DNA from: Nocardia abscessus
Lineage (GTDB): Bacteria > Actinomycetota > Actinomycetes > Mycobacteriales > Mycobacteriaceae
DNA: 64,000 bases
Assembly (NCBI RefSeq): GCF_015477775.1
Contig: NZ_JADLQO010000017.1
Coordinates: 145,768 to 209,767 of the forward strand
Reading direction: 5' to 3'
In this document: positions 55,401 through 62,017 of the stretch, piece by piece
How the letters are laid out: each line of letters opens with the position of its first letter
How positions within the stretch are numbered: position 1 is the stretch's first letter
The notes under the pieces: model-generated
Seen by the model: only the letters and a program-made list of their open reading frames with translations
Database searches by the model: none
Told to the model about the DNA's origin: nothing
Program-made: the position numbers and the translations under genes

Positions 55401-56020
55401 CCCTCGCGGACCCGGCGCTCGATGGACAGGCCGTGATCCATGATCTCGAGGAAGAAATTGTCCTTGCCGAAGATCTCCTGCCACTTGGCGGCGGCCTCCA
55501 GCGCCTCACGGTCGTGGCCAAGGCGCAGGCGGGTCTGCACCTCGCCGGAGGGGCAGCCGGTCGTAGCGATGATGCCTTCGGCGTACTGGGCGATGATCTC
55601 CGCGTCCATGCGCGCCCACTTGCCGAGCTGGCCTTCGATGGAGGCCAGCGAGGAGAGCTTGAACAGGTTGCGCAGGCCGGTCGCGTTCTCCGCGACCATG
55701 GTCATGTGGGTGTAGGCGCCGGAGCCGGAGACGTCGTCGCCCTTCTGGCTCGGATCGCCCCACTGCACGCGCTTGGTTTCGAACCGGGAGGCGGGCGCGA
55801 TGTAGGCCTCGATGCCGATGATCGGCTTGATGTCGGCCTTCTTGGCGGAGTTGTAGAACTCCGAGGCCCCGTACATGTTGCCGTGGTCGGTCATCCCGAC
55901 CGCGTTCATCCCCAGCCGTTTCGCCTCGGCGAACAGTGGCGAGATCTTGGCCGCACCATCGAGCATGGAGTACTCGGTGTGGTTGTGCAGATGGACGAAC
56001 GATCCGGACGAGGCGGCCAA
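52472..56020 (-). CDS. dnaE1: DNA polymerase III subunit alpha, DnaE1
   Basis: The main replicative polymerase. The 1182-residue protein has the N-terminal PHP domain (FVHLHNHTEYSMLDGAAK, TDHGNMYGASEFYN), which in mycobacteria is the proofreading exonuclease; the polymerase core with PDIDIDFDD (about 417-425); the helix-hairpin-helix region; and a C-terminal OB domain. It closely resembles M. tuberculosis DnaE1 over its full length. The start is most likely the TTG at 56020, because GGGAGGAAGGA lies just upstream and no ATG or GTG fits. Confidence 0.97.
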   Translation of the reverse strand: MAASSGSFVHLHNHTEYSMLDGAAKISPLFAEAKRLGMNAVGMTDHGNMYGASEFYNSAKKADIKPIIGIEAYIAPASRFETKRVQWGDPSQKGDDVSGSGAYTHMTMVAENATGLRNLFKLSSLASIEGQLGKWARMDAEIIAQYAEGIIATTGCPSGEVQTRLRLGHDREALEAAAKWQEIFGKDNFFLEIMDHGLSIERRVREGLLNVGKQLGIPALATNDCHYVTKDQSSNHEALLCVQTGKTLSDPTRFKFDGDGYYLKSAEEMRALWDAEVPGACDNTVLIGERVQSYDDVWAFKDRMPIFPVPEGEDQDSWLRKEVDRGLARRFPSGVPEEYYTRAYFELDVIKQKGFPAYFLVVGDLVKHAREVGIRVGPGRGSAAGSLVAYALGITNIDPLPHGLLFERFLNPERPSAPDIDIDFDDRRRGEMVRYATEKWGTDRVAQVITFGTIKTKAAIKDSARVQFGQPGFAIADQISKALPPPIMAKDIPLSGIMDPDHERYKEAAEVRELIGSNPDVAKIYETARGLEGLIRNAGVHACAVIMSSEPLMDAIPVWKRPQDGAIITGWDYPSCEAIGLLKMDFLGLRNLTVIGDALDNIKANRGIDLDMDNLPLDDPATYELLSRGDTLGVFQLDGGPMRDLLRRMQPTGFNDIVAVLALYRPGPMGMNAHNDYADRKNGRQPIKPIHPELEEPLKDILAETYGLIVYQEQIMFIAQKVASYSMGKADALRKAMGKKKLEVLEAEYKGFHEGMTANGFSEAAVKALWDTILPFAGYAFNKSHAAGYGLVSFWTAYLKANYPAEYMAGLLTSVGDDKDKAAVYLSDCRRLGITVLPPDVNESEQNFASVGKDIRFGLGAVRNVGANVVASIIQARKEKSKFTDFSDYLNKIDAIAASKKVTESLIKAGGFDSLGHPRKGLLLIHSDAIDAVMATKKAEAIGQFDLFGGLDADESVTSVFNVKVPDEEWESKHRLALEREMLGLYVSGHPLNGVEHVLAAQADTQIPAILEGDIKDGTQVTVGGILASVNRRINKNGLAWASAQLEDLTGGIEVLFFPQSYSVYGMDVVEDAVVLVKARVSVRDDRISLIANDLAVPDLSAVGVAKPLAVTVTTRMCTPDKIGELKRVLSRHPGTSDVHIRHVGARDKTTLLKLDERLRVSPSSALMGDLKALLGPGCLAV

Positions 56021-56064
56021 GACGGTCCTTCCTCCCAAGGTCTCGACGGGGGTTGGCTGGACCG

Positions 56065-56070
56065 ATTCTA
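56065..56070 (-). promoter_or_regulatory. Predicted -10 element of dnaE1
   Basis: TAGAAT (5 of 6 bases of TATAAT) reads toward dnaE1, giving a leader of about 38 nt that includes the strong ribosome-binding site. The rest of 56071-56340 shows no gene. Confidence 0.45.
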
Positions 56071-56340
56071 GGCGGGCGCACCGACTGCTTCGGACCGGCG
56101 CGCTGGCGCCACTCGCGCGCCCGGCGTGTCGGTGGGGAAGATCACCGGCGCGTCCTGGCGACTCGCCGTCCGGGTGGCCGATTTCCGCGAGTGTCGGGGT
56201 CTTGCCGAATACGGGAAGAACCGAACGGCGGCCAGAGCACGGCGGTAGGCTCTGCTTCCCTTCCCCACGACGATGTCGGGCGCTCCTCGGGGAAGGGCGA
56301 GCACGACAGACCTGATTTTCCCGAAATCGTGGAGGTGTCG

Positions 56341-56778
56341 ATGAATTCGACGACAGCGCTGTTGATCGTTCCCGCCACGGCGATGGCCGCACTGGTCGCG
56401 ACGGCCGCGCCCGCGGCGGCCGCCCCCGCCGCATTCGCCACCGTGTACACCCTGGCCCAGGGACCGTGCGTTGGTCAGGTGGAGATGTCGGTCAACGGCA
56501 ACGCCTACCCCAACCAGGCGGCGTTCACCGTGGGCACGACGCTGGTGGGGGGCGGGCCGTGCACGCTTCCGATCACGCTGAACTGGCGCAACGTCGGCAC
56601 CGGCCAAGAGGGCGCGTTCCAGGTGGTCGCGCACGGCCCCGGCTACTGGGGCAACAGCGGCCACTCCGCGCTGTTCGTGCCCGGCATCGGCCAGTTCACC
56701 GCGACGGTCAGCATCGGCGCGGCGCACTTCCCCGCACCCGGGACCGTCGAGTTCACGGTGCCGCAGTACCAGGGCTGA
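56341..56778 (+). CDS. Small secreted protein of unknown function
   Basis: A 145-residue exported protein with an Ala-rich signal peptide (about 1-28, ending APAAAAPA) and a beta-rich domain with two cysteines (GPCVGQVEMSVNGNAYPNQA, GGGPCTLPITLNWRNVGTG), probably one disulfide. It resembles small Ig-like secreted proteins common in nocardiae, but I cannot name it. A GGAGGTG lies 4-5 nt before the ATG. A strong hairpin follows. Confidence 0.75.
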   Translation: MNSTTALLIVPATAMAALVATAAPAAAAPAAFATVYTLAQGPCVGQVEMSVNGNAYPNQAAFTVGTTLVGGGPCTLPITLNWRNVGTGQEGAFQVVAHGPGYWGNSGHSALFVPGIGQFTATVSIGAAHFPAPGTVEFTVPQYQG

Positions 56779-56790
56779 CCCACTGCCGAC

Positions 56791-56826
56791 CGGACCGCGC
56801 CGTCGCCCAGGTGACGGCGCGGTCCG
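56791..56826 (+). terminator. Long hairpin after the secreted protein gene
   Basis: A perfect 14-bp stem (CGGACCGCGCCGTC at 56791-56804, GACGGCGCGGTCCG at 56813-56826) with an 8-nt loop, 12 nt after the stop. There is no T-tract. It would shield the two-component genes downstream from read-through. Confidence 0.7.
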
Positions 56827-56942
56827 GTATCCGGGAGCCGACCGCCGCCATATGACACCACCGCACCGCAACCCGGCCGACATTCCCCGGCCCCCTCGCG
56901 ACCACAGGACCACCACCGTTCCGGGCGCGCTCCAGCCGACGC

Positions 56943-56948
56943 GATAAT
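56943..56948 (+). promoter_or_regulatory. Predicted -10 element of the LytS/LytTR operon
   Basis: GATAAT (5 of 6 consensus bases) ends 6 nt before the ATG at 56955 of a nine-codon leader frame, so transcription may start at that ATG. Confidence 0.4.
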
Positions 56949-56954
56949 CGGCCC

Positions 56955-56984
56955 ATGCAATCCGTGCGCCGATGCCCGCCATGA
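56955..56984 (+). CDS. Possible nine-residue leader peptide before the histidine kinase gene
   Basis: ATG at 56955 opens the frame MQSVRRCPP and stops at TGA (56982-56984). The stop overlaps an in-frame kinase ATG at 56981 as ATGA. With a -10 box 6 nt upstream, this looks like a leaderless leader peptide coupled to the kinase gene. It is too short to prove from sequence alone. Confidence 0.3.
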   Translation: MQSVRRCPP

Positions 56985-58177
56985 CCACCGCACTCGCTGT
57001 CGCGGCGGCGGCGGCGCTGATCGCCGGTGCGCTGCTGATCTGGTCGCGCACCCGCAGGGTGGTGACGACCCCCGCGGAGCGGGCGGTGCATTCGGCGCTG
57101 CACACCGCGTCGCTGGCGGCGGTCCCGCTGCGGCGTGGACTGACCGAGCAGTCCGCGCGGGAGGCGGCGCCCCACCTGCGCGCACTCACCGGCGCCGAAG
57201 CGCTCGCGCTGGCCGATCCTGACGGCACGGTGCTCGCCTGGGACGGCCCCCACGCCGAACTGGCCGAATACTTCGGCGAAGCCGCCGAGCGCGCCGTCGC
57301 GGGTCAGCGTCCGGTGCTCGTCGCCGGACCGGGCCGCGGCGAACACGCCGGACGCACGCTGATCGCGCAACCGCTGCTGATCGAATCCGACGGCGTGGCC
57401 GGTGTGCTGGGCGTCGTGAGCGCCGGACAGCCGGGGCCTGGCCGGCTCGGCGCGGTCGCCGAGGTGGCGCGATATGCCTGCGGCCAGCTCGAATTGGCCG
57501 AGTTGGACGCGTCGCGGGCCCGGCTGGACCGTGCCGAGGTGCGCGCGCTGCGGGCCCAGATCAGCCCGCACTTCATCTACAACGCGCTGAACACCATCGC
57601 CTCGTTCGTCCGCACCGATCCGGCGCGGGCCCGCGAACTGATCCTCGAGTTCGCCGACTTCACCCGGTACTCCTTCCGCGCCGCGGGCGAATTCACGGTG
57701 CTGTCCGACGAGCTGCGCAACATCGAGCGGTACCTCGCACTGGAACGCGCCCGTTTCGGCGACGCGCTGCAGGTCCGGCTGCGGATCGCTCCCGAAGTGC
57801 TCGGCGTGGTCCTGCCCTTCCTCGCGCTCCAGCCGCTGGTGGAGAACGCGGTGCGGCACGGGCTGGCGGGCACCGCCCACGGCGGCACCGTCAGCATCGT
57901 CGCCACCGACGCGGGCACCGACTGCGTGATCAGCGTCGAGGACGACGGCGTCGGCATGGACCCGGATCTCCTGCGCTCCGGCGCGCTGGACGCCGTCGAC
58001 ACCGGAACGGGCCCGGCGGGTGCCGGGGAGGCCGCGCACGTAGGGCTGGCCAACGTCGACGACCGCTTGCGCGCCGCCTTCGGCGACGACTACGGCTTGG
58101 TCGTGGAAACCGCGCCCGGGGCGGGCACGAAGGTCAGTCTGCGAGTCCCCAAGTTCCGCGCGGGCATCCGGGCGTGA
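56981..58177 (+). CDS. Sensor histidine kinase, LytS type
   Basis: A 398-residue kinase. One N-terminal transmembrane helix (about 5-22) precedes a GAF-like sensory region (about 65-165), then the His_kinase domain with RAQISPHFIYNALNTIASF (His197) and the ATPase motifs ALQPLVENAVRHG and VEDDGVGMD. This is the LytS/BtsS class that pairs with LytTR regulators. It heads a cluster leading to carboxylate symporters and acs, so it may sense acetate, pyruvate or a related acid. The start could also be the ATG at 56972; neither has a ribosome-binding site. Confidence 0.9.
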   Translation: MTTALAVAAAAALIAGALLIWSRTRRVVTTPAERAVHSALHTASLAAVPLRRGLTEQSAREAAPHLRALTGAEALALADPDGTVLAWDGPHAELAEYFGEAAERAVAGQRPVLVAGPGRGEHAGRTLIAQPLLIESDGVAGVLGVVSAGQPGPGRLGAVAEVARYACGQLELAELDASRARLDRAEVRALRAQISPHFIYNALNTIASFVRTDPARARELILEFADFTRYSFRAAGEFTVLSDELRNIERYLALERARFGDALQVRLRIAPEVLGVVLPFLALQPLVENAVRHGLAGTAHGGTVSIVATDAGTDCVISVEDDGVGMDPDLLRSGALDAVDTGTGPAGAGEAAHVGLANVDDRLRAAFGDDYGLVVETAPGAGTKVSLRVPKFRAGIRA

Positions 58178-58185
58178 TACCGGCC

Positions 58186-58392
58186 CCGCGCCGGGCGGCG
58201 GAGGCGGGACCTGCCGCCTGGTGTCCAAGCAGGGAACCTGTGCCGCACACAGCGGCGGAGGCAGGGCTGGCCATATGCCCTCCAACCAGGAAACCGGGCC
58301 CGCACACAGCGGCAGAGGCAGGGCTCGCCACATACCCTCCAACCAGGAAACCGGTGCCGCGCACGGCGTCCTGGGGCAGGGCTCGTCGCACC
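58186..58392. repeat. Degenerate tandem repeat of about 57 bp, three to four copies
   Basis: Two good copies (58242-58297 and 58298-58354) share GCACACAGCGGC, GAGGCAGGGCT and CCTCCAACCAGGAAACCGG; a diverged copy precedes them and a partial one follows. The unit is close to 57 bp (19 codons), so every frame is periodic. It fills the gap between the kinase and regulator genes. The strong repeat character and lack of an initiation site argue against a gene. Confidence 0.75.
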
Positions 58393-58442
58393 TACGACGT
58401 CCACGCCGCGGCCCGGCACGGGAGCTCTACGATGGAGCGATT

Positions 58443-59240
58443 GTGACCCGCGTTACCGGCAGACCGGCGGGCGCGCTGCGCGTGCTCGCCGTGGACGACG
58501 AGAAACCCGCTCTGGACGAGCTGGTGTATCTGCTGCGCGCGCGGACCGAGATCGGCGAGATCCACGCGGCCGGCGACGCCACCAGCGCGCTGCGGGTGCT
58601 GCGCGCCCATCCGATCGACGCGGTGTTCCTGGACATCAACATGCCGGGACTGGACGGCATGGAGCTGGCGGGCATCCTCTCGGAGTTCGCCGCCGCGCCC
58701 GCGGTGGTCTTCGTGACCGCCCACGACGACCGGGCGATCGCTGCGTTCGACCTGGGCGCGGTGGACTATCTGCTCAAGCCGCTGCGCGAGGCGCGGCTCA
58801 CGGAGGCGGTGCGGCGGATCGCCGCCGCGCGTAGCGCCCCGCACCAGCCCGTCGCCGACGCGCGCACCGATCCGAGCGAGGTCATTCCCGTGGAGCTGGG
58901 CGGAGTGACGACGCTGGTGCCGCGATCGAGCGTGAGCTGGGTGGAAGCCGACGGAGACTACGCGCGACTGCACACCAGCGGCGGATCGCACCTGGTGCGG
59001 ATTCCGTTGTCGGCGCTGGAGGCCCGCTGGCACGACGCGGGATTCCTACGGGTGCACCGGTCATATCTGGTGGCGCTGCGGCTGGTCACCGGGCTGCGCA
59101 CGGTGGGTTCCGGAACGGTGGTGTGCCTGCGCGCCGAGGGCCATGCGCAAGCGGTCGAACTGCCGGTCAGCCGCAGGCAGGTGCGCGAGCTGAAGCAGCG
59201 GCTGGTGCACCGGCCCCGGCAACACTGGGGCAATCAGTGA
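58443..59240 (+). CDS. Response regulator, LytTR type
   Basis: A 265-residue response regulator: a receiver domain (about 12-130) with phospho-acceptor Asp64 in VFLDINMPG and Lys in VDYLLKPL, and a C-terminal LytTR DNA-binding domain (about 155-258; WVEADGDYARLHT, FLRVHRSYLVAL). It pairs with the LytS-type kinase 265 nt upstream. GGAG lies 5 nt before the GTG start. It is coupled to the following membrane protein gene by a 4-nt overlap. Its targets are probably the symporter genes beside it. Confidence 0.93.
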   Translation: MTRVTGRPAGALRVLAVDDEKPALDELVYLLRARTEIGEIHAAGDATSALRVLRAHPIDAVFLDINMPGLDGMELAGILSEFAAAPAVVFVTAHDDRAIAAFDLGAVDYLLKPLREARLTEAVRRIAAARSAPHQPVADARTDPSEVIPVELGGVTTLVPRSSVSWVEADGDYARLHTSGGSHLVRIPLSALEARWHDAGFLRVHRSYLVALRLVTGLRTVGSGTVVCLRAEGHAQAVELPVSRRQVRELKQRLVHRPRQHWGNQ

Positions 59241-59602
59241 CCGGGCCACAGCGCCCGGTGCGCAGACGCGTCGTGCTCTCCGAGCGACGGGGCGCGCGGC
59301 GGGTGCGCACGAGGGTCGAGGTCGCCGAGCAGACGGAGTTCGGCGAAGCGCTCATCGGTGGTCTGATCCGCGCGCAACTCGGGCTCGCGCTGCGCGTGGG
59401 CCTGGTGAGCATCGCGCTGCTGTGCGCGCTGCCCGTGCTGTTCCGAACCGGCTCGATCGGCTCGATGACGGCGCTGGGCATCCGATTGCCGTGGCTGCTG
59501 CTCGGCGGCGCCGTGTACCCGTTGCTCTTCCTGACCGGCCGGATGTATGTGCGCCTGGCCGAACGCAACGAGCAGGACTTCCTCGAACTGGCCGAGGACT
59601 GA
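59237..59602 (+). CDS. Small two-helix membrane protein, likely symporter partner
   Basis: A 121-residue protein with an Arg-rich cytoplasmic start and two hydrophobic helices (about 52-70 and 82-100), ending YVRLAERNEQDFLELAED. Size, topology and place before a symporter gene match DUF485 proteins, which accompany acetate permeases, though the sequence is diverged from the second copy at 61661. Its GTG overlaps the regulator stop as GTGA. Confidence 0.75.
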   Translation: MTGPQRPVRRRVVLSERRGARRVRTRVEVAEQTEFGEALIGGLIRAQLGLALRVGLVSIALLCALPVLFRTGSIGSMTALGIRLPWLLLGGAVYPLLFLTGRMYVRLAERNEQDFLELAED

Positions 59603-59723
59603 CGATGCGCCCGGCCGGAGTACCTTCCGCGGTGCGGACGACCGGCTGGCGTTCGATGCGAGCTTCCTCGGTCGCAGGGACGAGGGATCGCGTGGATCCG
59701 GCCGACCTGCCCGTAGGTGCGTC

Positions 59724-61478
59724 ATGACGTCGGGTCCAGCGCCCGCGCTGACGGTGGCGGCGCTCGTCCTCGCGGCGCTGGCGACCGTCGCGATCGGCGC
59801 GTATGGCGTGCGACTGGCGCGCACGACCTCCGACTTCCTGGTCGCTTCGCGCAGCGTCGGGCCGCGCTGGAACGCGGCGGCGATCTCCGGCGAATACCTC
59901 TCCGCCGCATCGTTCCTCGGTGTGGCCGGATTGATCGCGAAATACGGCGCGGACGCGCTGTGGTACCCGGTGGGCTTCACCGCCGGATACCTGGCGTTGC
60001 TGCTTTTCGTCGCCGCGCCGCTGCGGCGCTCCGGCGCGTACACGGTGCCCGACTTCGCCGAATTCCGTTTGGGCTCATTGCGTTTGCGCAGGCTCGCGGC
60101 GACCGTGGTGGTGCTCATCTGCGCGGTGTATCTCATCCCGCAATTCCAAGGGGCGGGCCTGACGCTGCACATCCTGCTCGGGGTCCCGGACTGGGTGGGC
60201 GCGGTGGCGGTAGGCGCGATCGTGCTAGCCAACGTGGTCGGCGGGGGGATGCGCTCGATCACCCTGGTCCAGGCGTTCCAGTACTGGTTGAAACTGACCG
60301 CGGTGGCCCTTCCTGCGCTGGTGCTGCTCGGGCACTTCCTCGCCGACGAGCGGGAACTGGGCGCGCCCGCGCCGCCGGTGGTGTCCGAGCGCACCACGGT
60401 CGAGGTGACCACCGACGTGGTGGTGCGGGTCGGTGCGCCGCAGCAGGTGTCGATCACGGGGACCCTCGACGATCGCGCGGTCGACGGCCCGGTGCCGCTG
60501 ACACCGGGCACGCACGAGCTGGCCGCGGGCACGCGGTTGGTGCTCGAGACCGGGGCCGCGGTGCCGGTGGTCGCGGGCGCACCCGCGGACGGGGCGGGCT
60601 GGCTGGCGGCGGGCGGCGGGCTGGGCGGACCGCATCCGACCTATCAGGTCTATTCGCTGATCCTCGCGACCTTCCTCGGCACCATGGGCCTGCCGCACGT
60701 GCTGGTGCGCTTCTACACCAATCCCGATGGGCGGGCCGCGCGCGCGACGGCGCTCGCGGTGATCGGCCTGGTCGGGTTGTTCTACCTGTTCCCGGTCCTG
60801 CTGGGCGTTTTCGCGCGGCTCTACGTGCCGCAACTGCTGATCACCGGAACCTCCGACGCCGCGGTGGTGCTGCTGCCCGGGTCGGTGGTCGCCGGTCTGC
60901 CGGGTCAGCTGCTCGCGGCGCTGGCCGCGGCGGGCGCGATCGCCGCGTTCCTGTCCACCTCGTCCGGACTGCTGGTGAGCATCGCGGGCGTGCTCAGCAC
61001 CGACATGCTGCGCGGGCGGATCCGCGACTTCCGCACGGCGGCGCTGGCCGCGGGCGCTGTTCCGCTGGCGCTGTCGCTGACCGTGGTATCGCTGGATCTG
61101 TCCCGCACCGTCGGTCTGGCCTTCGCCGTGGCCGCCTCCACGCTGTGCCCGCTGCTGGTCCTCGGCATCTGGTGGCGCGGGCTGACCGCGGCGGGCGCGG
61201 CGGCCGGTCTGGTCACGGGCGGGCTCGCGGCGGGCACCGCGACCGCGGTCTCGGTCACCGGCGGGTTCTCCGACGACGTGGCGGGCGGCTGGCCCGCGGC
61301 GCTCCTCGGCTATCCGGCAGCGATCAGCGTGCCGTTGGCGTTCGCCACCATGGTGCTGGTCAGCGCGTTCACCCGGCGGCTCGACGCCAGGACGGTGAGC
61401 CGGATCTTCGTCCGGATGCACGCGCCGGAACGACTGGGCATGGGCGCGGACCGCGAGCGGAGTCTGCGCTCGGACTGA
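59724..61478 (+). CDS. Sodium:solute symporter family protein, ActP-like, with extra external domain
   Basis: A 584-residue symporter of the SSS family with about 13 hydrophobic helices. ISGEYLSAASFLGVAGLI and LGTMGLPHVLVRFYTNPDG are the acetate/pyruvate-symporter blocks. It differs from ActP by a beta-rich insert of about 90 residues (about 215-303: VVSERTTVEVTTDVVVRVG... to LAAGGGLGGPHP) between helices, probably external. The likely substrate is acetate, pyruvate or a similar monocarboxylate. It lies 121 nt after the small membrane protein gene; the ATG at 59724 follows TAGGTG. Confidence 0.85.
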   Translation: MTSGPAPALTVAALVLAALATVAIGAYGVRLARTTSDFLVASRSVGPRWNAAAISGEYLSAASFLGVAGLIAKYGADALWYPVGFTAGYLALLLFVAAPLRRSGAYTVPDFAEFRLGSLRLRRLAATVVVLICAVYLIPQFQGAGLTLHILLGVPDWVGAVAVGAIVLANVVGGGMRSITLVQAFQYWLKLTAVALPALVLLGHFLADERELGAPAPPVVSERTTVEVTTDVVVRVGAPQQVSITGTLDDRAVDGPVPLTPGTHELAAGTRLVLETGAAVPVVAGAPADGAGWLAAGGGLGGPHPTYQVYSLILATFLGTMGLPHVLVRFYTNPDGRAARATALAVIGLVGLFYLFPVLLGVFARLYVPQLLITGTSDAAVVLLPGSVVAGLPGQLLAALAAAGAIAAFLSTSSGLLVSIAGVLSTDMLRGRIRDFRTAALAAGAVPLALSLTVVSLDLSRTVGLAFAVAASTLCPLLVLGIWWRGLTAAGAAAGLVTGGLAAGTATAVSVTGGFSDDVAGGWPAALLGYPAAISVPLAFATMVLVSAFTRRLDARTVSRIFVRMHAPERLGMGADRERSLRSD

Positions 61479-61612
61479 CCGGCGACGCCGCGCGAATCTC
61501 GCACGCCTGCCACCGGGCTCGACCGTTCATCGCGCCGCATCGACCGCTCACCGCAGATTCGGCCACCTTCACGGAGTGACCCACACCACAGCCTACTGGT
61601 GGTCCGCGTGTC

Positions 61613-61640
61613 TGGCTTACCGTCCTCGAGAAGTAAGCCA
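61613..61640. promoter_or_regulatory. Inverted repeat before the DUF485-actP-acs genes
   Basis: TGGCTTAC (61613-61620) and GTAAGCCA (61633-61640) are perfect 8-bp arms 12 nt apart, 21 nt before the DUF485 start. The spacing fits a dimeric regulator. The regulator is unknown; a LytTR protein usually prefers direct repeats, so another factor is possible. Confidence 0.6.
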
Positions 61641-61660
61641 CGTCACTCGGTAGGACCATC

Positions 61661-62017
61661 ATGACCAGTATCGACCTCGACGGCACCGCACCGCGGCGCG
61701 CGCCGAGCGCAGCAGAATTCGCCGAAGTCCAGGCGAGTCCCCAATTCCAGGAACTGCGAACGCGCCTGCGCCGCTTCGTGTTTCCGATGACCGCACTGTT
61801 CCTGCTCTGGTACCTCGGTTACGTGCTGCTCGGCGCCTACGCGCACGACTTCATGAGCCGCCAGGTGTTCGGCGAAATCAACGTCGGATTGCTGCTCGGC
61901 CTCGGACAGTTCGTATCCACCTTCGCCATCACCGCGCTGTACGTCCGGTTCGCCAACCGTGAACTGGATCCGCGGGCGGCGACCATCCGCGAGTACCTCG
62001 AGGGAGACCGAGCGTGA
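61661..62017 (+). CDS. DUF485 family membrane protein (YjcH-like)
   Basis: A 118-residue protein with two transmembrane helices (about 42-60 and 78-98): FVFPMTALFLLWYLGYVLLGAYAHDFM and LLLGLGQFVSTFAITALYVRFANR are the DUF485 signature. In E. coli its homologue YjcH lies between acs and actP. It overlaps the symporter gene by 4 nt (GTGA), so the two are co-translated and probably form a complex. Confidence 0.92.
   Translation: MTSIDLDGTAPRRAPSAAEFAEVQASPQFQELRTRLRRFVFPMTALFLLWYLGYVLLGAYAHDFMSRQVFGEINVGLLLGLGQFVSTFAITALYVRFANRELDPRAATIREYLEGDRA

Noticed and set aside
52592..56071. Very long open frame antisense to dnaE1
   Set aside because: It is a by-product of high GC content and strong third-position bias in dnaE1. 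Its composition is unnatural (Val/Asp/Gly/Arg repeats) and it has no initiation signal.
58186..58392. Tandem repeats considered as a CRISPR array
   Set aside because: The units are contiguous and degenerate, with no unique spacers and no cas genes nearby.
58174..58446. Periodic 90-codon frame over the tandem repeats
   Set aside because: The periodic peptide follows directly from a 57-bp repeat unit divisible by three, and the opposite strand is equally periodic. No ribosome-binding site.
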